Assembly: GCA_900554675.1 (NCBI GenBank)
Contig: USIM01000051.1
Span: 1 to 6,477, forward strand
Direction: 5' to 3'
DNA length: 6,477 bases
DNA from: an uncultured Sutterella sp.
GTDB taxonomy: Bacteria; Pseudomonadota; Gammaproteobacteria; Burkholderiales; Burkholderiaceae_F
In this document: positions 1 to 5,862 of the stretch, in pieces
Position numbering within the stretch: the first letter of the stretch is position 1
Layout of the letters: every line of letters begins with the position of its first letter
Made by a program: the position numbers and the translations under genes
Notes under the pieces: model-generated
What the model was told of the DNA's origin: nothing
Database searches by the model: none
Seen by the model: the letters and a program-made list of their open reading frames with translations, nothing else

Positions 1-1
1 G

Positions 2-421
2 CCCGATTGCGCCGTGAGTACGCCCTATGAAGCGTTGATTTTGGCAAGCATCATCGAGCGCGAAGTCGCTCGCCCTCAAGATCGCTTGATTGTTTCGGGC
101 ATTTTCTCCAACCGTCTGCGTATCCGTATGCCGCTTCAAACCGATCCCACGGTGATGTACGGAGAGGGGGAAGAGTTTGAAGGGCGATTACGTAAACAAC
201 ACCTCACGCATCAAACGCCCTACAATACGTATCGATTTATCGGTTTGCCGCCCACGCCCATCGGTAACCCGACGCGTGAAAGTATTCATGCCGCGTTGCA
301 TCCGGCTAAAACCAATTACCTCTATTTCATCAATAAAGACAACGGTGATTTAGTGCCCAGTCGCACGCTAGAAGAACATAACCGTGCGGTTGATCTTTAC
401 ATTCGCAAAAAAGGACAATGA
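2..421 (+). CDS. mltG: Endolytic murein transglycosylase MltG, C-terminal part (5' end outside window)
   Basis: MltG is an inner-membrane lytic transglycosylase of the YceG family. It cleaves nascent glycan strands internally and is thought to set the release point of newly made peptidoglycan. About 139 residues are visible of a protein usually near 340, so the membrane anchor and LysM-like part lie upstream. The frame is open to the left edge; the GTG at 14 reads as an internal valine, not a start. The catalytic motif ASIIERE is present, with the acidic residue matching E. coli Glu218 encoded at 56-58. It is followed by the family blocks FSNRLRIRMPLQTDPTVMYG, YNTYRFIGLPPTPIGNP and HPAKTNYLYF, as in E. 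coli. The stop at 419-421 lies within a few bases of the tmk start, indicating one transcript. The identification is secure. The missing N-terminus reflects the window edge and is not degradation. Confidence 0.95.
   Translation, partial: PDCAVSTPYEALILASIIEREVARPQDRLIVSGIFSNRLRIRMPLQTDPTVMYGEGEEFEGRLRKQHLTHQTPYNTYRFIGLPPTPIGNPTRESIHAALHPAKTNYLYFINKDNGDLVPSRTLEEHNRAVDLYIRKKGQ
411..415 (+). promoter_or_regulatory. Ribosome binding site that decides the tmk start
   Basis: AAGGA lies at the very end of mltG. Its distance is 8 nt to ATG 424 and 2 nt to ATG 418. Only the former is in the usual 5-9 nt range, so this site favours 424 as the initiation codon. The conclusion follows from spacing alone. 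Confidence 0.6.
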
Positions 422-423
422 TC

Positions 424-1032
424 ATGAAGGGACGTTTTATTACGATCGAAGGCATCGACGGTGCCGGTAAGAGCACACAAGTTGATGTGATCGAAAACAC
501 CCTTCGTGCCCGTGGCATTGAAGTGATTCGCACGAGAGAGCCGGGCGGTACGCCGTTATCGGAAACGATCCGTCAACAGCTCTTGTCCGTTTCGATGGAT
601 CCTTCCACAGAAACGTTGCTCTTTTTTGCTGCTCGCGCCGAGCACTTAGCTAAAGTGATTCGTCCGGCGCTTGAGCGTGGTGCTTGGGTATTAAGCGATC
701 GTTTTACCGATGCCACTTATGCTTATCAAGTGGGTGGCCGCGGGTTCCCCGCTGAAAAAGTCGAAGCCTTAGAAGCTTGGACGCACGGCGATTTGCAACC
801 CGATTGCACGATTTTATTTGACGTGGCACCGGAAGTGGCTGCACAACGCTTGGCAGCTGCTCGTCAATTGGATCGCTTTGAAAAAGAAAACTTGGACTTT
901 TTCACGCGTGTTCGTAACGCTTACTTGACGCGCGCTCGCCAAAATCCGGAACGCTTTTTGATCGTCAATACCGATCGTGATCGTGAAGTGATTTCTAAAG
1001 AACTCTCGGAGCTTTTCTCAACATGGGGTTAA
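424..1032 (+). CDS. tmk: Thymidylate kinase (dTMP kinase)
   Basis: This enzyme phosphorylates dTMP to dTDP with ATP in the cytoplasm, an essential step to dTTP. It is 202 residues from the chosen start, normal for the family. Visible motifs are the P-loop GIDGAGKST near the N-terminus, TREPGG (dTMP site), the DR motif in LSDRFTDATYAYQ, and the LID segment RQLDRFEKE. The P-loop lacks an internal arginine while the LID is arginine-bearing, the E. coli-like arrangement. An in-frame ATG at 418 overlaps the mltG stop as ATGA and would add two residues. I prefer ATG 424 because the Shine-Dalgarno-like AAGGA at 411-415 is 8 nt from it but only 2 nt from 418, and because MKGRFITIEG matches typical Tmk N-termini. 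The 3' end overlaps holB by 10 nt, suggesting translational coupling. No key residue appears lost. Confidence 0.95.
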   Translation: MKGRFITIEGIDGAGKSTQVDVIENTLRARGIEVIRTREPGGTPLSETIRQQLLSVSMDPSTETLLFFAARAEHLAKVIRPALERGAWVLSDRFTDATYAYQVGGRGFPAEKVEALEAWTHGDLQPDCTILFDVAPEVAAQRLAAARQLDRFEKENLDFFTRVRNAYLTRARQNPERFLIVNTDRDREVISKELSELFSTWG

Positions 1033-2009
1033 AGACTTGTCCTTGGTTAAGTGACTTATTGGAAGCGCTCGCAGAGGCTCGTGAGAATCTTCCGAACGGT
1101 CTGTTGATCTACGGCCCGAAAGGGATCGGTAAGATCGAGTTGGTGATTCGCTTTGCGCAAAGCCTATTCTGTGAGCACCCCAATGCTGACGGAGAGCCTT
1201 GCGGAGAGTGTAAGGGCTGTCGCATGGCGCTTGCCAAAACGCACCCTGACCTTCGTTATGTTTTCAGTGAAGTTGAAGCCATCACGCACGACGTGCCTTT
1301 TGAGCCACCGTCCAATGCCACAAAAGACCGCAAGGTTTATCGAGAAATCTTGATTCACCAACCGCGTGAATTGGCAGACTTCTTAAATTTGGCGCCTCAC
1401 ATTGAAAACGGTCGTCGCATTATCGTTGTGTATCCGGCCGATGCCATTCGAGCCGATGCTGCTGCGACCTTCTTAAAGAGTTTAGAAGCTCTTCAATGGT
1501 TAAAAGAAGAGGGGATTGGTGACGCTGAAGAAGCGCTTATTCGAGCCGGTGACCGCCCGTACCTTGTGACGCAAGAAGAACGCATTCGAGAAACGGAAAA
1601 TATTGATGCCAAAACGCGCGATCAGCTCTTAACACTAGCCACCATTTCTCCGGAATCTCGCAAGGTGCTTTTAAAGACCTTACAAGACGGCGTGAACATG
1701 GACTTAACCCAGTTGGCCGTAAAGGAAGGTCGAGTGGCTTTGCCCGTTTCCTCCGTTTTGCCTGTGTTGGAGCGTTGGGCATACGATTTATGCGCTGTTA
1801 AAAGCGGGATGCCTGCGCACTACTATCCGACGCTTGAAAAACAAATGACGCGATTGGTTGAGAACGTTGATATTGATAAGCTCTTTAAGTGGGGTGACTC
1901 ATTAAAGCAAATCAAGCGCGTGGTCACTCACCCCTTAAATGCGCAACTCGTGGTGGAACAATGCCTTTTGAATTATCGAAAGGTCATGAACAACCAGTCG
2001 TTTGAGTAA
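1023..2009 (+). CDS. holB: DNA polymerase III subunit delta' with an apparent internal deletion of sensor 1 and SRC motif
   Basis: Delta' is the non-ATP-hydrolysing AAA+ subunit of the clamp loader that opens and loads the beta clamp. Its identity is supported by the N-terminal PWL, the Walker A-like GPKGIGK (31-37), four zinc cysteines C50, C60, C63 and C66, the IHQPRELADFL block, a Walker B-like strand IIVVYPADA (133-141), and its place after tmk. At 328 residues it is near the family's length, but only because a betaproteobacterial insertion (about 80-115) masks a loss. After FLKSLE (ending at residue 155), where delta' normally continues EPP..., a sensor-1 strand and the SRC arginine-finger motif, the protein goes straight into ALQWLKEEGIGDAEEAL, the start of the lid domain. 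About 40 residues, covering two core beta strands, are missing in frame. It could be a genuine mutant, an assembly collapse, or a divergent delta'. The start overlaps the tmk stop by 10 nt; a GGAG at 1008-1011 lies 11 nt upstream, a weak ribosome site. Confidence 0.9.
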   Translation: MGLKTCPWLSDLLEALAEARENLPNGLLIYGPKGIGKIELVIRFAQSLFCEHPNADGEPCGECKGCRMALAKTHPDLRYVFSEVEAITHDVPFEPPSNATKDRKVYREILIHQPRELADFLNLAPHIENGRRIIVVYPADAIRADAAATFLKSLEALQWLKEEGIGDAEEALIRAGDRPYLVTQEERIRETENIDAKTRDQLLTLATISPESRKVLLKTLQDGVNMDLTQLAVKEGRVALPVSSVLPVLERWAYDLCAVKSGMPAHYYPTLEKQMTRLVENVDIDKLFKWGDSLKQIKRVVTHPLNAQLVVEQCLLNYRKVMNNQSFE

Positions 2010-2014
2010 CATCG

Positions 2015-2044
2015 AAATGCAGTCTAATAAGGCTGCATTTTTTT
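2015..2044 (+). terminator. Intrinsic terminator of the mltG-tmk-holB operon
   Basis: The arms AAATGCAG (2015-2022) and CTGCATTT (2033-2040) pair perfectly. One G-U and one C-G pair extend the stem inward to 10 bp, leaving a six-base loop (2025-2030). The stem runs into a T tract (2038-2044), giving a plus-strand terminator 5 nt after the holB stop. Read on the minus strand only three Ts follow, so it would be weak for the recombinase gene, whose TAG stop (2024-2026) sits at the stem-loop boundary. Confidence 0.75.
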
Positions 2045-3523
2045 CATGGCCTTGGCGACTTCACTTTCTTCAGGTGTCAAGTATCGACTCGTCGTGCCAA
2101 CTGAGGCATGGCCCATGGCGTTTTGAACGACATTGACGGGCATGATTTTTAAGGCGCTTGTGGCAAACGTGTGACGCAACCAGTGGGTGGAACTTGCTCT
2201 CAATTTGGCGGCATCCATCGGGTGCTCGCCTTGAATGTCTCTTGCGCAATCTTCAAAAAAGTCTAAAAGCGTACGATAAAGCCCCGAGCGGCTCAAGGCT
2301 GTCACGCGCGCCTGACCTTCTTTTAAGACCGTTTTGCGGCCTCGACCTAACGAAGCCAAGAGGGGGGTGTCCGCTGGGCAAAGACCGATGCCCGGTAAAT
2401 TGCGCCAATAGAGGTAATGGTTGATGAGCGCCAATTGCTCTTTTTGCAAGGGTAAACGTCGAATCTTGTCGCCTTTACCTAACACTTCAATGACGGTAAT
2501 TGTTTCATTGTCAATGCGTCGCTCCACAATCCAAGAGGCGCGGGCCTGAAGCATTTCCGAGGCACGAAGTCCAAGCCCCTTGCCCAGCATCATGATGACG
2601 GCCAAACGCGCATGACGTTCATCGTCTTCTTGCGCTTCAAAAAAGCGATTGACGAGCAACCATTGATCGGGGGTAAACGAGCGATCTGCGTATTCTTTAG
2701 GTGCTCCTTCGCCTTCCAAGAAGGGGACTTTGCCCGAAATCTGATCAAAGGGGTTATAGATGATGTAGCCTGTTTTCTTTAAAAAGTTAAAGAGTTGGCG
2801 AATGACCGTCATAGAGAGCTTGCGTGATCCTTGAGAGAGCGCCGCATTAAAGGGACGCCATTGGGGATTGTCACGCGTTAAATTCTTAGGACCAATCCAA
2901 TCGCTTTGAGGGCAGTGCCAGCGCTTTGCCCATTCGTCATCATTTAAGCGCCCGAGTTGCTCAAGCCATCTCAAATAGCCCGAAGCCTCTTCGAGGCCCA
3001 CAGAACTTAACGCAATGTCCTTTTCAACCGTGCACCACAATAAAAATCGTTCGGCTTCTTTGCGATAAACACCCAACGTGTTGGTGTTGTTCGCACGAGC
3101 GGCGAGCCATGCCTTGAGGGCTGAGAGGTCATCCGTGGCCTCTAAGCTTCTTAAGTGATCGGCTGCACGGTTGGTGCCGGTTTTGCCGTCAAGTCCCACG
3201 CCCAATTCAATACGTTCCAGAGGAACAATTCTGGGGTTAGGGGGCGGCAATTCTTTATTTTGATCGTTTTGAAGTTTAGGTTTTCTGCCACGGTGGCTAA
3301 AAAGTCCATGTTGGGTGAGCCAGTCGATGTAGGCAGCTTTTTCTTCTTTTGATAGCGCGAGTCCGTTATTGTCCTCTGTTTTCAATGCCTTAGCGAGGTC
3401 GCCTAAGTTTAAAATTTGGCAACGCACAGCGTTGAGCGCAAATTCTGCACTCATCACATCAGCCAAAAGTGTTTTCTTGGATAGGGTCTCAGGAATCGTT
3501 TCCAGCAAAGATAAATAGGCCAT
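2024..3523 (-). CDS. Tyrosine-type site-specific recombinase/integrase with long N-terminal extension
   Basis: The protein cuts and rejoins DNA through a 3'-phosphotyrosine intermediate; its target site is unknown. At 499 residues it is far longer than XerC or XerD (about 300). All catalytic residues are visible: R320 in GLRASEML, the lysine hairpin GKGDK (349-353), H447 and R450 in HWLRHTFAT, H472 in MGHAS and nucleophile Y481, nine residues after H472 as in XerD. Residues about 130-270 form a SAM-like core-binding domain (GVYRKEAERFLLW, then WRPFNAALSQGSRK and FLKKTGYIIYNPF). The first 130 residues, including LERIELGVGLDGKTGTNRA, resemble the extended integrases of Burkholderiales annotated with DUF3701; that link is from memory. 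No phage genes, tRNA or att-like repeats flank it, so it may be a resident chromosomal recombinase or a remnant of an element. The ATG at 3523 has only a weak ribosome site (GACGAG). Confidence 0.92.
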   Translation of the reverse strand: MAYLSLLETIPETLSKKTLLADVMSAEFALNAVRCQILNLGDLAKALKTEDNNGLALSKEEKAAYIDWLTQHGLFSHRGRKPKLQNDQNKELPPPNPRIVPLERIELGVGLDGKTGTNRAADHLRSLEATDDLSALKAWLAARANNTNTLGVYRKEAERFLLWCTVEKDIALSSVGLEEASGYLRWLEQLGRLNDDEWAKRWHCPQSDWIGPKNLTRDNPQWRPFNAALSQGSRKLSMTVIRQLFNFLKKTGYIIYNPFDQISGKVPFLEGEGAPKEYADRSFTPDQWLLVNRFFEAQEDDERHARLAVIMMLGKGLGLRASEMLQARASWIVERRIDNETITVIEVLGKGDKIRRLPLQKEQLALINHYLYWRNLPGIGLCPADTPLLASLGRGRKTVLKEGQARVTALSRSGLYRTLLDFFEDCARDIQGEHPMDAAKLRASSTHWLRHTFATSALKIMPVNVVQNAMGHASVGTTSRYLTPEESEVAKAMKKMQPY

Positions 3524-3556
3524 CTCGTCTAGCTTGTCTCAAAATTGTTGTTTCTA

Positions 3557-3586
3557 ATTCTAGTGACAGTTGTTAAGATTGTTCAA
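3557..3586 (-). promoter_or_regulatory. Candidate sigma-70 promoter of the recombinase gene
   Basis: On the minus strand, TTGAAC (-35, plus coordinates 3581-3586) is followed after 18 nt by TAGAAT (-10, 3557-3562). These match the consensus at 4/6 and 5/6. Transcription would begin near 3550, giving a leader of about 27 nt before the ATG at 3523. It is the best promoter match in this intergenic region. It is a visual match without a scoring model. Confidence 0.5.
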
Positions 3587-3597
3587 CCAAATACAAA
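3570..3597 (+). promoter_or_regulatory. Weak candidate promoter of the sensor kinase gene
   Basis: TTGTTA (3570-3575) and TACAAA (3592-3597) are separated by 16 nt, each matching the sigma-70 consensus at 4/6. The element overlaps the -35 box of the opposing recombinase promoter. If used, transcription would start near 3604, giving a leader of only about 11 nt before ATG 3615. No Shine-Dalgarno sequence is visible there. Confidence is low because AT-rich sequence yields such matches by chance. Confidence 0.25.
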
Positions 3598-3614
3598 AAT
3601 ATCGTAGTCTTTTT

Positions 3615-5519
3615 ATGTTACGTCGTTTAATCATCACTGCCGTTGCGATGGTAGTCATCTTTCTGTCGGCCCTTGGGGTTGAATCACTTGTGATTGATGA
3701 CCATAGCTCCATTCTTCGTCAAACACTGACCACGCCGGTTGAGCGCTTGATCAATCAACCGCGTGAAGACAGCAATCAAGTGGTTGTCGCAATTGACAAT
3801 CATATTGAGCCATACCTCATTGATAACTTCATTGCGCCGACCTTTGATGCCATTAATGAAGCCTTTAATGCCGAAGGTAAGTTTTTGGTACTGAAGCACT
3901 TGGATCGATTAACGATTGAAGATTTGCTTCAAGACGGTTTGATTGACTTCTTAATCAGTGGCCCGGACTTTTACGCCAATCTTTTGTTTGAAGATCGTGT
4001 GAAGCCCATGTCCATGCTTTGGCGCCCGCAGGCCTCTTCGCCTGGTCACTCCATGGCTTCCACCATTGTTGTGCGCCATGACAATGACAAACTCTACACC
4101 TTAAACGATATCGCTCATACGGGTGTGAAAATTGAAGGGGTGGCAAAGACCTCTTTTGCGGGCTATTTGGCAGCACAAGACCCCTTTGCCAAAATGGACT
4201 ATCCGTTCCAAATGTTGTTTGAGTCTGCGACTTTTGCCTCTTCTAAGAGTCCCTTAGAAGTGTTAAATGACGTGAAGTACGGTTATACCGATGTGGGGAT
4301 TGTGCCGGCTTGCCAAATTGAGTACTACATGGCAAAAAATTTGGCCCACTTAAGTGACTTCCGTGTGATTAATCCTCAACCTGTGGATGAATTGGCTTGT
4401 CAGCATTCCACGCAAACGTTCTCGAGCATTGTTTTAAGTTATCAAAAAGACACCAACGCCAATATGGTGCTCTCCATGAATAACATCGTGGTGGGCATGC
4501 GCTTGCATGACGGTGTGACGTGGAGTTTGCCTGATAATCCGCGCTCGCTCTATGACATGCTCTATCGATTAAAGTTGGGTCCCTATAGCGATATTACGTA
4601 TTCGACGGTAAACCGCATTTTCCAAGAAAATCGGATGGTTTTCATTATGGGGATTTTCTTGTTGGTGGCAGGGCTATTTTATAACCTCATCATTTCCGTT
4701 GAGGTGGCAAGCCGCACTCGTGCTCTTCAAAAGACGCTAACGGAAAAAGAAGCGTTGGCAAAGCAACAAGAGCAAACCAACGAATACATTGCCCGACTTG
4801 AACGCACAGGGATTGTGGGTCAGATGTCAAGCATGATTGCTCACGAGTTAAAGCAACCTTTGGGGACAATTTCCAATTACACCCGAGGCCTTTTGCGTCG
4901 TATTGAACGCCATCAAGCTGATGAAGAAACCATTGTGAAGATTCTCAAAGAGATTGAATACCACAATGATCGTGCCGCCGATATCGTGGATCACGTTCGC
5001 AGTTATGTGAAGTCTCACGACGTTAAACGTGAAGACCATAACCTTCGCGATATCGTCAATATGAGTGTGGAAACCTTTAAGAAGTCCGGTCGCAGTCAAG
5101 TACCGGTTCGTATTGAAGGGGAACGTGAAGCATGGGTTGAAGTCGATGACTGGGAAGTTGAATTGGCTTTGATTAACCTCTTAAAGAATTCGGCCGACGC
5201 TTTTGCAGAAGTTCATCCTGCGCGCTACGTTGAAGGGGAATGCCTCATTCGTGTTCGCATTGAAGATCATGATGATACGTGGTGGATTCGTGTGATTGAT
5301 AACGCAAAGCTCGTAACGAAGGAATTCACCGATGAGTTCTTTACGCACTTAGAGACCACGAAGGCTCACGGTTTAGGCTTAGGGTTAAGTATTGTGAGCT
5401 CTTTGGCAGAACGCCATGCCGGTCGAGTTTGGGCCGAACCCAATGTGGGACGTGGTGTGATCGTCACGATCGAGTTCCCGAAGGCCATTTCGAAACTCGT
5501 TCAAAAAACTGAAGAATAA
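3615..5519 (+). CDS. TtrS-like membrane sensor histidine kinase with periplasmic PhnD-like domain
   Basis: By family, this protein senses an extracytoplasmic ligand and phosphorylates a partner response regulator; TtrS itself responds to tetrathionate. From ATG 3615 it has 634 residues. An N-terminal membrane anchor spans about 4-24, a PhnD-like binding domain about 55-315 (VAIDNHIEPYLIDNF, then DVGIVPACQIEYY, ACQHST, and RSLYDMLYRLKLGPY), and a second membrane helix about 341-362. A short coiled-coil linker leads to the HisKA motif AHELKQPLG with H410. The ATPase domain has the N box NLLKNSADA (521-529), D562 of the G1 box and G2 box GLGLGLS (586-592). The G1 box reads DNAKL rather than DNGxG. 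C233 and C262 are the only cysteines of the sensor domain. A TTG at 3570 could extend the protein by 15 residues; ATG 3615 is preferred because it directly precedes the hydrophobic anchor. Neither has a good ribosome site. No cognate regulator or reductase is in the window, so the ligand cannot be assigned. Confidence 0.9.
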   Translation: MLRRLIITAVAMVVIFLSALGVESLVIDDHSSILRQTLTTPVERLINQPREDSNQVVVAIDNHIEPYLIDNFIAPTFDAINEAFNAEGKFLVLKHLDRLTIEDLLQDGLIDFLISGPDFYANLLFEDRVKPMSMLWRPQASSPGHSMASTIVVRHDNDKLYTLNDIAHTGVKIEGVAKTSFAGYLAAQDPFAKMDYPFQMLFESATFASSKSPLEVLNDVKYGYTDVGIVPACQIEYYMAKNLAHLSDFRVINPQPVDELACQHSTQTFSSIVLSYQKDTNANMVLSMNNIVVGMRLHDGVTWSLPDNPRSLYDMLYRLKLGPYSDITYSTVNRIFQENRMVFIMGIFLLVAGLFYNLIISVEVASRTRALQKTLTEKEALAKQQEQTNEYIARLERTGIVGQMSSMIAHELKQPLGTISNYTRGLLRRIERHQADEETIVKILKEIEYHNDRAADIVDHVRSYVKSHDVKREDHNLRDIVNMSVETFKKSGRSQVPVRIEGEREAWVEVDDWEVELALINLLKNSADAFAEVHPARYVEGECLIRVRIEDHDDTWWIRVIDNAKLVTKEFTDEFFTHLETTKAHGLGLGLSIVSSLAERHAGRVWAEPNVGRGVIVTIEFPKAISKLVQKTEE

Positions 5520-5535
5520 CGCGTGAGAAAAGACA

Positions 5536-5575
5536 GTTGTTGTGCTTATTGCTTTAAAACAGTAAGTACAACAAC
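5536..5575 (-). terminator. Long hairpin between convergent kinase and azlD genes, probable terminator
   Basis: The arms GTTGTTGTGCTTATTG (5536-5551) and CAGTAAGTACAACAAC (5560-5575) form a continuous 16-bp stem with two G-U pairs and an eight-base loop. Read on the minus strand, a run of four Ts follows a few bases after the stem (CTGTCTTTT), so it best serves as the azlCD terminator. On the plus strand no T tract follows. The azlD stop codon (5554-5556) lies inside the loop. Confidence 0.5.
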
Positions 5576-5862
5576 ATGTCAGCCAAAATAGCTGCAACGG
5601 CGCAAACAATAATGGGCATCTTAAGCAATGCCAAAATCGTCGCAACTAACCCACCGACTATTCCAATTTCAGGTCTGTCCGGATTAATGGTTAAAACGCC
5701 CGGAAAAATCAGTGCCGCCATGGCGGTGTAAGGGATGAGGCGCAAGAATTTTTCTGCCTTTCGTCCCAATCTTATGTGTTTAATAACGACGCCCGGCAAG
5801 GCTCTTGGAATATAGGTCACCAGAGTCATGCCGAAAATCATGAGAAGAACGTTTTCATTCAT
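5554..5862 (-). CDS. azlD: AzlD family small subunit of branched-chain amino acid exporter
   Basis: AzlD proteins are small inner-membrane partners of AzlC; the pair (YgaZH in E. coli) exports valine and other branched-chain amino acids. This one has 102 residues, the usual family size. It carries the family pattern GMTLVTYIPRALPG near the N-terminus, then IPYTAMAALIFPGVL, GIVGGLVATILALLK and a hydrophobic C-terminus, predicting about four membrane segments. Its ATG overlaps the azlC stop by 8 nt. A perfect AGGAGG (plus coordinates 5872-5877) lies 9 nt upstream within the end of azlC, so the two are translated from one mRNA at matched levels. The substrate is inferred from family only. The gene appears intact. 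Confidence 0.9.
   Translation of the reverse strand: MNENVLLMIFGMTLVTYIPRALPGVVIKHIRLGRKAEKFLRLIPYTAMAALIFPGVLTINPDRPEIGIVGGLVATILALLKMPIIVCAVAAILADMLLYLLF

Noticed and set aside
14..16. GTG as a start codon of a short mltG
   Set aside because: The frame is open to the window edge and the valine sits inside a conserved MltG segment just before the catalytic motif, so the gene begins upstream.
1537..1782. Open frame on the minus strand inside holB
   Set aside because: It is fully inside a conserved gene, has composition typical of an antisense frame and resembles no family.
2010..2060. Attachment or dif-like site at the recombinase 3' end
   Set aside because: The only symmetry is the short stem with a T tract, which is explained by a terminator; no matching direct repeat was seen at the other end of the gene.
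2024..3523. Calling the recombinase XerC or XerD
   Set aside because: It is about 200 residues too long and has an extra N-terminal region; only the catalytic fold is shared.
3570..3572. TTG start of the sensor kinase
   Set aside because: It has no ribosome site, would add a polar 15-residue tail before the membrane anchor, and overlaps a promoter candidate; ATG 3615 fits better.
3570..5519. A new defence or signalling system made of recombinase plus kinase
   Set aside because: The genes are divergent, belong to known families and share no common motif or partner; no evidence supports a joint function.
5385..5645. Minus-strand open frame across the kinase end and azlD
   Set aside because: It overlaps two well-supported genes and covers the junction hairpin; no recognisable protein features.
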